DNA from: Persicitalea jodogahamensis
GTDB lineage: Bacteria; Bacteroidota; Bacteroidia; Cytophagales; Spirosomataceae
Assembly (NCBI RefSeq): GCF_014651615.1
Contig: NZ_BMXF01000004.1
Location: forward strand, 434,001-498,000
DNA: 64,000 nucleotides
Direction of reading: 5' to 3'
The translations under genes were made by a program, and so were the position numbers. Positions 36,640 through 45,943 of the stretch are shown piece by piece. Below the pieces are notes generated by a model that searched no databases, was not told the origin of the DNA, and worked only from the letters and a program-made list of their open reading frames with translations. The first letter of the stretch is position 1; the number at the start of each line of letters is the position of its first letter.

Positions 36640-38633
36640 TTGTTCAGTTGTTTGACCAATGCCCGGATTTCATCGGCCGATTTGTACGCCTTAGGTCCTC
36701 GTCGGATGCGGGTACGAATGAATTTAGGGCGTTTTTTAGTCTCCTCAAATATCTTGGCAATATATTCCCCCAGAAAGGAAATGCCCAGAATGGTCAGGCC
36801 GCCAAAAAAAACTACCAGGATTATAACGGTGGAAATGCCGTAAGGTGTGCGAGGGTCAAAATCCATTAGACGGGCTGCAATTTGCCAGATGATCCCAAGG
36901 AAGGACAGTCCTGTCAGGAAGAAGCCTGCATAACTCATCAGTTCCAGCGGTGCGAAGCTAAAAGAGAAGATAGCCTTTTTGGCCCACCAGATATTTTTCC
37001 GCCAGTTATTGGTTGACACGCCAAACATTCGTTCGGGCCGAACATAAGGGACGCCAGTCTGCTTGAAACCTACCCATGCTCGCAGTCCGCGAAGAAACTG
37101 TTCAGTTTCCGGCAAATCCACCAATTCTTTAACCACCTTTCGGTCGATCAGCGAGAAGTCACCCGCGTCCCGTGGGATCGTGATATAGCTGAGATTCTGA
37201 AATATTTTATAGAAAAGCTTGTAGAAAAAATGAACCTGAGGCTTCATTTCCCGCTGCGTTCTGACGCCGTACACGACATCGAAGCCTTCATTCCATTTTT
37301 CATAGAATGCAGGGATGATTTCGGGCGGGTCCTGCAAGTCGCCGTCCATCAGCACCACGGCGTCGCCGGTGGCGATCTCCATGCCGCTTAAAAAAGCCGA
37401 CTGTGAACCGAAATTTCGCGAATGGCTGATACCGACTACGTTGGGGTCCTGATCGCAAAGCGCATCGATTACCTCTTCCTGATTGTCAGGCGAATTGTCA
37501 TTTACAAAAATAATCTCGTATCTGACTTTCAGGTCGTTAAACATCTTTACCAATCGCTCATACATGAAAGGAATTGCCTGGGCATCCTTGTAGCAAGCGA
37601 TGATTGCGGTAATGACCGGATTCAGATAGGGATTTTCGAAAGCAGGAATGATCCGGTTTTCATATCCTGTGCTTTCCTGCCAGTCTCGTGTTTTGGTCAA
37701 GCCTTCTGCCAGCGGGGTCGTGGCCTGCCACCCCAAATCGGCCTGGATATTGGCAGGGTCGCCATACCAATCGGCCAGATCCCATTTGCGGTTGGTCATA
37801 CTACCCCATTCCGGCTGAATCTGTAAATTGAACAGCCCCCGGGTTACTTCGACTAATTCACCGATGGTGGTTTTTTGCCCTGTCGCCACGTTGTACGATT
37901 TGCCTCGGTTGCTGGCACCTACGCCCAGCGCCGACATAACGAAAGCGTCCAGGCAGTCGTCAATAAAAACGAAATCGCGGCTGATGTCCGGTGAAACGAA
38001 CGATGGCAATTGCCCATGCCGGGCTTTTTCAATGAGCCGGGGAATCAAACGGTCAGGCTCTTCCCAGTATCCATATATCGAATACAACCGCAAATTCAAG
38101 GTATTCAACCCTTTGGTTTTGGCGTAAAATTCGAGCAGGTAGGCGGCAGAGACTTTTGATACAGCGTAATGACTGTTTGGCTCCACCCGATCCTCCTCCG
38201 TTGGAGCAGTGCAATTAAAACCATATTCCGAACTGCTGCCGGCGTGTATGTACACGGATTCGGTCATACAATTTTCCAGCAAATTTACCGTGCCGACGAC
38301 GTTGGTTTCATACGTCAGATTGATATTGTTCTGCTTACTATAGGCGCCGTAGGCAGCCAGGTTGAATATGGTGCGGGGCTGGTACTTTTCAAATACCTCC
38401 TTGACCGAATTCTTGGATAGAACATCGCAGTGGACGACGTTTTCAAAAGGAACGTCAAGTGTTTTTAACCGCCAGGCACGCGTGGCATCATGCGTGAGCG
38501 CGTAGCAATCCTTCCGCAACTTGAAAATTTCGTGAAAAAGATTGACGCCTATGAATCCGCTGGCCCCGAAAACGAAAATCGGACCTTTAAGCTGCAGAAT
38601 TTTTTCGGAAAGCGTTAGCGGCTGCTCAGGCAT
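36636..38633 (-). CDS. Fusion: NAD-dependent sugar epimerase/dehydratase + GT2 glycosyltransferase
   Basis: 665 residues. Residues about 15-330 are an extended SDR: FGASGFIGVNLF (NAD loop), and SSEYGFN...YAVSKVSA (Ser, Tyr-x3-Lys) as in nucleotide-sugar epimerases. Residues about 345-600 are a GT2 domain: ITAIIACYKDAQAIPF, VNDNSPDNQE, LMDGDLQDPPE, then two C-terminal helices as in GtrB/polyprenyl-phosphate glycosyltransferases. The single frame runs through without a break, so donor synthesis and transfer are probably physically linked. Overlaps both transketolase genes. Confidence 0.88.
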   Translation of the reverse strand: MPEQPLTLSEKILQLKGPIFVFGASGFIGVNLFHEIFKLRKDCYALTHDATRAWRLKTLDVPFENVVHCDVLSKNSVKEVFEKYQPRTIFNLAAYGAYSKQNNINLTYETNVVGTVNLLENCMTESVYIHAGSSSEYGFNCTAPTEEDRVEPNSHYAVSKVSAAYLLEFYAKTKGLNTLNLRLYSIYGYWEEPDRLIPRLIEKARHGQLPSFVSPDISRDFVFIDDCLDAFVMSALGVGASNRGKSYNVATGQKTTIGELVEVTRGLFNLQIQPEWGSMTNRKWDLADWYGDPANIQADLGWQATTPLAEGLTKTRDWQESTGYENRIIPAFENPYLNPVITAIIACYKDAQAIPFMYERLVKMFNDLKVRYEIIFVNDNSPDNQEEVIDALCDQDPNVVGISHSRNFGSQSAFLSGMEIATGDAVVLMDGDLQDPPEIIPAFYEKWNEGFDVVYGVRTQREMKPQVHFFYKLFYKIFQNLSYITIPRDAGDFSLIDRKVVKELVDLPETEQFLRGLRAWVGFKQTGVPYVRPERMFGVSTNNWRKNIWWAKKAIFSFSFAPLELMSYAGFFLTGLSFLGIIWQIAARLMDFDPRTPYGISTVIILVVFFGGLTILGISFLGEYIAKIFEETKKRPKFIRTRIRRGPKAYKSADEIRALVKQLNK

Positions 38634-39459
38634 GAATTGCGGGGCTAAGGTACTTATCGCTGATCTCCCTTGTGGCCATTTCGTATTGTTCCGGGTTCAT
38701 CGGCAGGTAGTGCCATTCCAACTTATCTTCCATATACGAAACGCCCTTGCCCTTTACAGTGTGGGCGATTATAGCCTTGGGCAGGCCGTTTTTATGGGTT
38801 TTCAACTCATTCAAAGTACGGTCGATTTCGGCGATGTCGTGGCCGTCGATTTCGATGGTCTCAAACCCGATAGCCCGCCACTTGGCCGGATCAGCGGTGT
38901 CGCCCAGCACTTCGGCAGTCGTGCCAAAGCCCTGCAAGCCGTTCTTATCCACGTACATAAACAGGTTGTCCAGTTTGTGCTGCAAGGCAAAGTGGGCCGC
39001 TTCCCAGGTAGTTCCCTCGTTTGTCTCCCCATCGGACAACAGCGCGTAGGCGTAGCTATCTTCCCCCAACAGCTTGGCGGCATGGGCTATGCCTGCGGCA
39101 ATGGGAAGACCATGCCCAAGCGATCCTGTGGCGAATGGAATGCCAGGATATTGGCCGGGTGCCGGATGGGCAGGCAGCGAAGTACCATCTTTGTAATATG
39201 TTTCGAGATCTTCGTTGCTGATTTCACCCAAATGATTGAGACAGGCATACAGCGATGCGGCAGCATGGCCTTTTGAGAGTAGAAAAGTATCGGAAGGTTT
39301 TTTATTTAAAATAAGGACTCCGATCATCAGATCGATGCAGCTAAGCGAGCAACCTATGTGGCCAGCGTGGGCCTGGTTGTACAGGCTCAGAATTTTCAGC
39401 CTGAGCTGTCCGCTGAGCAAAGCGGGGTCGGAGGTTTCCGGATGAACGGGGTGTGTCAT
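38626..39459 (-). CDS. Transketolase, N-terminal subunit (split enzyme)
   Basis: 277 residues, the thiamine-pyrophosphate domain: HAGHIGCSLSCIDLM, LSKGHAAASLYACL, TGSLGHGLPIAAGIA, and LSDGETNEGTTWEA followed by VDKN, the ThDP/Mg motif. First gene of the operon, overlapping the fusion gene by eight bases. Together with the C-terminal subunit it can form a complete two-carbon transfer enzyme. Split transketolases are common in polysaccharide loci and need not serve the pentose phosphate pathway. Confidence 0.87.
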   Translation of the reverse strand: MTHPVHPETSDPALLSGQLRLKILSLYNQAHAGHIGCSLSCIDLMIGVLILNKKPSDTFLLSKGHAAASLYACLNHLGEISNEDLETYYKDGTSLPAHPAPGQYPGIPFATGSLGHGLPIAAGIAHAAKLLGEDSYAYALLSDGETNEGTTWEAAHFALQHKLDNLFMYVDKNGLQGFGTTAEVLGDTADPAKWRAIGFETIEIDGHDIAEIDRTLNELKTHKNGLPKAIIAHTVKGKGVSYMEDKLEWHYLPMNPEQYEMATREISDKYLSPAIHA

Positions 39460-39499
39460 ATCGTTTCGTGGACGCAGGTCGCGGATGGCTAATCAGCCG

Positions 39500-39507
39500 C
39501 AAAAGTA
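39500..39507 (-). promoter_or_regulatory. Putative -7 element (TACTTTTG) for the split-transketolase operon
   Basis: Exact TAnnTTTG on the minus strand, 41 bases before the first start codon (39459). No TTG -33 box at standard spacing. Confidence 0.45.
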
Positions 39508-39682
39508 CGGTTCTTTTTGGTTGATAGGGACAGAAATGGTAGTAAATCTTAATTGGCACGAGCAGGCGAGCAATTCATTTAAAATAGAAAACATTAAGAT
39601 TTAGTGCTTCGTTATTACTAAATTACTTTCCCAAAAGTACCTACTCCGCTCCCTGATAGGTAGTTTTAGTTAAACCTATTTC

Positions 39683-40480
39683 ATGATTTCTGAAATAATG
39701 GACGAAAACAATTCGCAGCAGTTGACCGAGGATGAGAAACAACTTTTCAAGGATCTTATGCCCGAGGATTTAAAAGAGATTCTTGACACCGGGGTCAATA
39801 GACGGCATTTCCTGAAATTGATGGCGCTGACAGGTGGTGGGGTGCTGGCGTACCAGTCCGCCGCTGCCGAGCAGGTACTTGCCCGACCGTTAAGCACAGC
39901 GTCGCAGGATTTTTCACTGACATCCATTGAAAATGGAGTCGAGGTAGCCTTCAATGTGAATGGCAGCGCCAGAAAGGTCGAGGTAGATTCACGGATGACT
40001 TTGCTGGATACGCTGCGGGAAAGGCTGCATCTGACAGGAACAAAAAAAGGCTGTGATCATGGTCAGTGCGGCGCGTGTACGGTGATATTGGACGGTCGGC
40101 GTGTCTTGTCATGTCTTACGTTGGCGGCAAGTTGTGAAGGCCGGACGGTCAAAACAATTGAAGGCGTAGCAAATGGCAATCAGCTTCATCCGGTGCAAAC
40201 GGCATTTATAAAAGATGATGGTTTTCAGTGCGGCTTCTGTACTCCCGGTCAGATTTGCTCCGCGGTAGCGTTGCTGGACGAAGCCAGAAAAGGCGATTTA
40301 AGCTACGTGACGGAAAATGTTCAGCGCCCGGTCAAACCTATACAGCTTTCGGAAGAGGAAATCAAGGAGCGGATGTCGGGCAACCTGTGCCGGTGTGGCG
40401 CCTATCCCAACATCGTTGCCGCCATTCAGGAAGTTTACAGTGGTAAATCTGTTGAGCAAAGCTGGCAGATGGTTGGCTGA
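39683..40480 (+). CDS. paoA: PaoA-like 2Fe-2S subunit of a molybdenum aldehyde oxidoreductase
   Basis: 265 residues. A twin-arginine-type signal, NRRHFLKLMALTGGG (about residues 37-51), precedes the ferredoxin-like domain with GCDHGQCGACTVILDG (first 2Fe-2S cluster) and the helical domain with CGFCTPGQ and NLCRCGAYP (second cluster). Passes electrons from the molybdenum centre to FAD. An ATG at 39698 is an alternative start. Export via Tat would put the complex in the periplasm, as in E. coli PaoABC. Confidence 0.88.
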   Translation: MISEIMDENNSQQLTEDEKQLFKDLMPEDLKEILDTGVNRRHFLKLMALTGGGVLAYQSAAAEQVLARPLSTASQDFSLTSIENGVEVAFNVNGSARKVEVDSRMTLLDTLRERLHLTGTKKGCDHGQCGACTVILDGRRVLSCLTLAASCEGRTVKTIEGVANGNQLHPVQTAFIKDDGFQCGFCTPGQICSAVALLDEARKGDLSYVTENVQRPVKPIQLSEEEIKERMSGNLCRCGAYPNIVAAIQEVYSGKSVEQSWQMVG

Positions 40481-40544
40481 CATTATTTTCACCATTTACT
40501 ATTCTGAGCCTGGCCAGGATATCGATTTGAGCGTAACCGAGAAT

Positions 40545-41555
40545 ATGAAACCATTCAAATACACCCGGGCCACAGATGCTGCTTCGGCCACCCGGATAGC
40601 TGCTGAAAACCCCAATGCCAAATTTTTGGCGGGTGGCACCAATCTGATCGATCTGATGAAAGAGGACGTTGAGCGTCCAGATGAATTGATTGATCTGACG
40701 AATCTGACCCTTTCTCAAATCAAAGCGCTGCCTTCGGGCGGACTTTCGTTGGGAGCACTAGGCAGAAATACGGATGCTGCCAATCATCCTCTTGTCCGGC
40801 AAAACTACCCCTTATTGACTCAGGCCATTCTGGCCGGAGCCTCCGGGCAGATAAGAAACATGGCGACGAACGGGGGGAACATGTTGCAACGGACCCGTTG
40901 TCCCTATTTCTACGAAGTGTCCATGCCTTGTAACAAGCGCGAGCCGGGCCGGTACGAAGGGGCGTCGGGTTGCGGAGCGCGGGAAGGCGTCAACCGGAAT
41001 CACGCCATTTTTGGCTGGTCCGAGAAATGTGTGGCCGTATATCCGTCGGATATGGCCATTGCGTTATCTGCCCTGGATGCAATCATTAAAGTCAGCACTC
41101 CTGATGGCCGTGAGCGCGATATTTCATTTGCCGATTTTCACCGTTTACCCGGTGATACTCCGGAAAAAGAGACAAACCTCGAGACCGGAGAATTGATCGT
41201 AGCCATCGAGTTGCCAAAAAGTAATTTCGCAAAACATTCTTACTACTTAAAAGTACGTGATCGGGCTTCATATGCATTTGCGCTGGTTTCGGTTGGGGCG
41301 GCTTTGGAGTTGGAAGGCTCACGTATAAAACAGGTCAGAATTGCGATGGGGGGCGTGGCTCACAAACCGTGGCGGGCACGCAAAGCTGAAGACTATCTAA
41401 TAGGAAAAGAAACGTCGGCTGAGAATTTCCAGTTGGCCGCCGCCGCCGAAATGGCTGAGGCCCGCCCATTGGAACACAACCGCTTTAAGGTTGAGTTGGG
41501 AAAGCGGAGTATTGTCCACGCCCTGGAAATGGCGGTGCGGGGAGGGAAGTCCTGA
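40545..41555 (+). CDS. paoB: PaoB-like FAD/4Fe-4S subunit of a molybdenum aldehyde oxidoreductase
   Basis: 336 residues from ATG 40545 (MKPFKYTRA); the open frame reaches back into the preceding gene but without homology. FAD_binding_5 features: FLAGGTNLIDLM and IRNMATNGGNMLQRTRC. The cysteine set TRCPYFYEVSMPCNKREPG plus SGCGAREG matches the extra 4Fe-4S cluster of the PaoB type and is absent from xanthine dehydrogenases. Twenty bases before paoC. Confidence 0.87.
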   Translation: MKPFKYTRATDAASATRIAAENPNAKFLAGGTNLIDLMKEDVERPDELIDLTNLTLSQIKALPSGGLSLGALGRNTDAANHPLVRQNYPLLTQAILAGASGQIRNMATNGGNMLQRTRCPYFYEVSMPCNKREPGRYEGASGCGAREGVNRNHAIFGWSEKCVAVYPSDMAIALSALDAIIKVSTPDGRERDISFADFHRLPGDTPEKETNLETGELIVAIELPKSNFAKHSYYLKVRDRASYAFALVSVGAALELEGSRIKQVRIAMGGVAHKPWRARKAEDYLIGKETSAENFQLAAAAEMAEARPLEHNRFKVELGKRSIVHALEMAVRGGKS

Positions 41556-41575
41556 ACATTATCACCTAAGATTTT

Positions 41576-43696
41576 ATGGAAGATGTAAAAAAAATGGTCG
41601 GTTCGCCGCTCAGCCGTATTGACGGGATATTGAAGGTCACCGGCAAAGCAGACTATTCGTTGGATCACCCGATCGATAATGTAGCGTATGCTGTGCTTGT
41701 TAAAAGCACAATTGCTGCGGGGAAAATCAGGGAGGTCAACTCGGCCCAGGCTGAAAAAACACCGGGGGTACTTGCGGTCATTTCTCACCAAAATTCGCCA
41801 AAGCTTAACGAAAAAGGCGGTATAAGGGGAGGTGCTTTGCTGCAAAGTCCTGAAATAAAATTTTTCGGTCAAACTATCGGAATGGTAGTGGCCGAAACCT
41901 TTGAACAGGCAATCTACGCAGCAAGTCTGGTCGAGTTCCAATACCAGGAAGCCTCTCCCCAGGTTAATTTTGAGAGCCTTGCATCCAAAGCCATGCCCTC
42001 CAAAGACCGTGAAGATGAAAAGCGCGGGGATGCAAGGGCTGCACTCAATCAAGCCAGCCTAAAAATTGAGGAAGTTTACAGTACCCCCATTGAACACCAT
42101 CATCCCATGGAGCCCCACGCAGCCATTGCCGAGTGGGAAGGTGATCGACTAACGCTATACAGCAGTGCCCAAATTGTGAACGGAGCGCAAAACTCTGCCG
42201 CAAAAACGCTCAATATCAAACCGGAAAATGTCCGGATCGTCACGCCTTATATCGGTGGTGGATTCGGCTCCAAAGGCGGGCAATGGGCCAACCTGGTGCT
42301 GACCGCGGTAGCCGCCAAGGTGGCAATGCGTCCGGTAAAGCTGGCCCTGACGCGTCACCAAATGGTTAACTCTGTTGGACTCCGGCAGCGGAATCAACAA
42401 AAAATCAGTCTCGCCGCCACTGCCGACGGCAAGCTGATGGCCCTGGCTCACGAAACGACGACCCACTCGGCTATCGACGAAGAATTCGTGGAGCCCTGCG
42501 GTGATTGTTCAAAGCTGATGTATGACACACCGAATTCGCTGATTAGCTACCGGGTCGTTCCGATGAACGTCATCCTGCCTACTTACACCCGAGGCCCCGG
42601 CAAATCCACGGGTAGTTTCGCTTTGGAATCCGGGATGGATGAACTGGCGCATAAGCTTAACATCGATCCGATTGAATTCAGGCTCAGAAACGAGCCGGCG
42701 CGTGATCCGTCCAATGGTAAGCCCTGGTCGACGCGGGCAACGGCGCAATGTTTGAAAGAGGGTGCCAAGGCCTTTGGCTGGGAAAAAAGAAAAGCACAAC
42801 CGCGCCAAAATGAGCAAGGCGATTATTGGGTAGGGCATGGTGTGGCCTGCGGTACTTATCCGGCACATCAAAGGCCGAGTTCAGCCAATGTACTGCTGAA
42901 GCGCGAAGGCAGCGTAGTGCAGGCCACCGTTGAACTTGCCGCTGCGGATCTTGGGACGGGTACTTACACTATTTTAGCCCAAACTGCCGCCGATGCTTTG
43001 GGGATTCCAGTTGATAAAATTGTCGTCAAAATCGGCGACTCTGATTTGCCACCTGCCGCCGGGTCGGTAGGTTCGGTGGGTGCCATGAGCTACGCCAATG
43101 TAGTGAACGATGTGTGCCAGAAAGCCACGGAGGAGTTGATCGCCAAATCGGGAAAGCAGTTTTTTGCCCGTCCAACGGCCGCACAACTGATGGTTTCAGA
43201 AAAAATCGAAAACTTTCAGTCCAGCGTTCAATCAGAAGCCCCGGCAAGTGCGGAAGAATACTCTTCCCATAGTTTCAATGCCAATTTTGCCGAGGTTTGG
43301 GTTCATAAGTTTACGGGAATGGTGCGGGTCAATCGTTTTTTGGCTGTAACCGGAGCAGGTCGAATCCTGAACCCTAAAACGGCCCGCTCCCAGATCATTG
43401 GCGGCAATGTGTGGGGGATTGGTATGGCGCTCACTGAAGAATCTGCCATGGACCCGCGTTGGGGTAATTTTGTCTCCCGCTCTCTGGCTGATTACCACAT
43501 ACCGGCCAATCTGGATATCGGCGAAATGGAAGTGATTTTCATTCGCGAAGATGATACGGCTTCCAACAAATTAGGCGTAAAAGGAATCGGTGAGGTAGGG
43601 ATCGTCGGAGTGGCTGCTGCTGTGGCCAATGCGGTATTCAATGCTACCGGAAAGCGCGTCAGGGAACTGCCTATAACGCCCGATAAATTGATTTAG
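41576..43696 (+). CDS. paoC: PaoC-like molybdopterin-binding catalytic subunit
   Basis: 706 residues, within the usual range for this subunit. VGSPLSRIDGILKVTGKADY opens the aldehyde oxidase a/b-hammerhead domain; IGGGFGSKGGQW and AADLGTGTYTILAQ line the molybdenum cofactor; the catalytic glutamate is in KGIGEVGIVG near the C-terminus. With PaoA and PaoB it should oxidise aldehydes to acids using a molybdenum-cytosine-dinucleotide-type cofactor. No PaoD/XdhC-type maturation gene is nearby. Confidence 0.88.
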   Translation: MEDVKKMVGSPLSRIDGILKVTGKADYSLDHPIDNVAYAVLVKSTIAAGKIREVNSAQAEKTPGVLAVISHQNSPKLNEKGGIRGGALLQSPEIKFFGQTIGMVVAETFEQAIYAASLVEFQYQEASPQVNFESLASKAMPSKDREDEKRGDARAALNQASLKIEEVYSTPIEHHHPMEPHAAIAEWEGDRLTLYSSAQIVNGAQNSAAKTLNIKPENVRIVTPYIGGGFGSKGGQWANLVLTAVAAKVAMRPVKLALTRHQMVNSVGLRQRNQQKISLAATADGKLMALAHETTTHSAIDEEFVEPCGDCSKLMYDTPNSLISYRVVPMNVILPTYTRGPGKSTGSFALESGMDELAHKLNIDPIEFRLRNEPARDPSNGKPWSTRATAQCLKEGAKAFGWEKRKAQPRQNEQGDYWVGHGVACGTYPAHQRPSSANVLLKREGSVVQATVELAAADLGTGTYTILAQTAADALGIPVDKIVVKIGDSDLPPAAGSVGSVGAMSYANVVNDVCQKATEELIAKSGKQFFARPTAAQLMVSEKIENFQSSVQSEAPASAEEYSSHSFNANFAEVWVHKFTGMVRVNRFLAVTGAGRILNPKTARSQIIGGNVWGIGMALTEESAMDPRWGNFVSRSLADYHIPANLDIGEMEVIFIREDDTASNKLGVKGIGEVGIVGVAAAVANAVFNATGKRVRELPITPDKLI

Positions 43697-43731
43697 TGAT
43701 GATTTGATAGGCATTTGCTGGCCGAAAACTG

Positions 43732-45783
43732 TCACATCTTCAGAATAGTGAATTCCACCCGACGATTCCATTGTCGGGTTTCTTCTGTAAGATTTGACGT
43801 AATCGGGTTTGCGGGCCCCCAGGCTTTTGTCTGAATCCGCTGCAAACTAATTCCCCGACTATTCAGGAATTTTTTTACCGCCAGAACCCGATCTTCTGAA
43901 AGCTTCACGTTTTTCTGCCAGTCACCCACATTGTCGGTGTGACCTTCCAGTAAAATATCCATATTCGGGTATTCAGTCATCATTTTAACGATGCGCTCCA
44001 TTTCCGGAATTGAAGGCTTCTCCACATCCGCGCTGCTTTGAGAAAACATTATCTGGCTTAGTCGGATTTTTTGCCCCTCTTTGATCGGAATCAAAAGGAT
44101 ATTTTTTCGGATAGTCCGGAAATTAGATTCGTTCGTCAAGTTGACTTCTTCCGTTACGGGAAAGTACCCTTTCTGGTTAGCCGTGATACGATACAACTCC
44201 TTCAATGGCAGTATCATTTTATATTCCCCGGTTTCAGGCTCGAAAGAAGCCCGCGCAAATTCCTCGTTGGTTTTCTTGATGTCGGCAACCACGTCGGCGC
44301 TCATCAGTTGCCTGGTTTCGGCATCCACTACATTTCCCGAAATAATCGCCACAGGTTCCGGCTTGATTGCTGGAAAGAGTCGAACGCGGAAGATGTCCTC
44401 CTCGCCCATGGAATTTTCCATGGAGCTCAGGTAGGCGTAATCGGCTGAGGCGGGAATGTTGAAGTAGCCATCCCACTGCGGCGTGTTGATCGCCGGGCCG
44501 AGGTTTTCGGGTTCCGACCAGTTGGTCCAGGTGTCGTCGAGCCGGCGGCTGAGGTAGATGTCACCATTGCCAAAACCACTGAATCCGGCAGAGGTAAAGT
44601 ACAGTGTTTTGTCATCGGAAGCGATGAAGGGTGATCCCTCATAATCCGGAGTATTGATCACCGTCCCCATGTGCTTGGGCTCCGACCAAGTATCATCGGG
44701 TTGCAGAAAACTGACGTAAAGGTCTTTGTTTCCTTCGGTGTCTCGTCGCTGCACCGAAAGTACCATCACCTTCCCTTTGGAGGAAATTGCAAACTCAGTG
44801 TACTTTTTCTCGTGTTCGTTGTAGTGGTTTCTGATCCGGCATTCTTTTGGGAAACTCCATCCATCCCGGGTTCGGGTCGACTTGGACAGCCCTTCGATCA
44901 TGCTGCCATCGGGACGGTAGACATTCAGTAAATAAACGGTCTTTCCGTCAGGCGAAATCCCTGTGATCGCGTTGTCGCCGGTATTATTAATTGGAGCCTT
45001 AAGGTTGGTGGCCTCACCCCACACATTGTCGGTTCCCATGCTGGATACCCATACATCCTGGTTATTGGGGTCCCCGATGTTACCATCGTACTTTCCCCGG
45101 GTAAAAAACAGCAGGCGACCATCCGGCGATATCACCGGGGCTACTTCCTGCCCTTTGCTGTTGACGGCCTTCCCTAGATTCTCCTTCTGCAAATCCTTGG
45201 GTGTATCTGCAGTCAGGTTGATGGTTCCACGCATGGGGGTAGTGGTACTTGAAATGCCGATTGCATCGATCTGATTGAAACCTAGCACCCTGGAAGGTTG
45301 CAAAACTACCTTGATGGCATTGACATTCAGGGAGGAATCTGATGGGAAGATGTAGGTCATCCGGCCCAATTCTTTTGAAGGAGAGATAGAGTTTTCCACC
45401 AGAAGGTGTTCGCCGGACTTCTCGTCATAAGCAAATACCTTCACGATAGCCCCGGCATTGAAATTCTCGGCAATCGCCACCTGCCGCAACGGGATCGTTT
45501 TCTCGAAACCGACCTTTATCCATTCTTCTTCTACCGAATTGACCTGCGCCGGCGACCACGCGCAGGGGCTATTTCCTACGCTTGGCAGTTTGTTGGGATG
45601 CCCCAGAATCTGAATAGCGCGGTACTCCTTGCCGTATGGGCCCGGTCGGTACTCTGAGGAGTACCCCAATATTTTGGAAGCCCATTGTTCCTGCGCTTGA
45701 ATCCCGTTAGAGTACAATAAAACCAAAAGCAGGTAAGAATAAGGCCTCTTGAAAACGAGCCTCCACAGGCTAGCACTGTTCAT
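43732..45783 (-). CDS. OmpA-family protein with PD40/WD40-like repeats
   Basis: 683 residues from ATG 45783, which gives a signal peptide ending GIQAQ; the frame runs 24 codons further without one. PD40-type beta repeats (VISPDGRLLFFTRG, GISPDGKTVYLLN, FIASDDKTLYFTSAG, residues about 210-440) are followed by a carboxypeptidase-regulatory-like domain and a C-terminal OmpA domain with ILLEGHTDNVGDWQKNVKLSEDR, which binds peptidoglycan. Probably an outer-membrane-associated cell-wall anchor. Similar proteins in Bacteroidota sit near type IX secretion or gliding systems, but no such genes adjoin. Confidence 0.85.
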   Translation of the reverse strand: MNSASLWRLVFKRPYSYLLLVLLYSNGIQAQEQWASKILGYSSEYRPGPYGKEYRAIQILGHPNKLPSVGNSPCAWSPAQVNSVEEEWIKVGFEKTIPLRQVAIAENFNAGAIVKVFAYDEKSGEHLLVENSISPSKELGRMTYIFPSDSSLNVNAIKVVLQPSRVLGFNQIDAIGISSTTTPMRGTINLTADTPKDLQKENLGKAVNSKGQEVAPVISPDGRLLFFTRGKYDGNIGDPNNQDVWVSSMGTDNVWGEATNLKAPINNTGDNAITGISPDGKTVYLLNVYRPDGSMIEGLSKSTRTRDGWSFPKECRIRNHYNEHEKKYTEFAISSKGKVMVLSVQRRDTEGNKDLYVSFLQPDDTWSEPKHMGTVINTPDYEGSPFIASDDKTLYFTSAGFSGFGNGDIYLSRRLDDTWTNWSEPENLGPAINTPQWDGYFNIPASADYAYLSSMENSMGEEDIFRVRLFPAIKPEPVAIISGNVVDAETRQLMSADVVADIKKTNEEFARASFEPETGEYKMILPLKELYRITANQKGYFPVTEEVNLTNESNFRTIRKNILLIPIKEGQKIRLSQIMFSQSSADVEKPSIPEMERIVKMMTEYPNMDILLEGHTDNVGDWQKNVKLSEDRVLAVKKFLNSRGISLQRIQTKAWGPANPITSNLTEETRQWNRRVEFTILKM

Positions 45784-45886
45784 GAATATGGTGTCCAATG
45801 TATTTTGATTTAACGAACCCCGCTTGTGATTCCATACGTCCTCGCACCTGATCAACTATCAAAAGTGGATGATGAAAAATAAGGTA

Positions 45887-45910
45887 AAATCAAGCCAAAA
45901 TCAAGCCAAA
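45887..45910. repeat. Short tandem repeat, 11-bp period
   Basis: AAATCAAGCCA occurs twice in direct succession upstream of the OmpA-family gene. No function assigned. Confidence 0.5.
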
Positions 45911-45943
45911 AATCACCTTTTTGCGGCCGATTGTCAGGCTAAA

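Noticed and set aside
38542-39276. Plus-strand frame of 244 codons opposite the transketolase N-subunit gene
   Set aside because: It is a shadow of a well-supported gene, with no recognisable motifs of its own.
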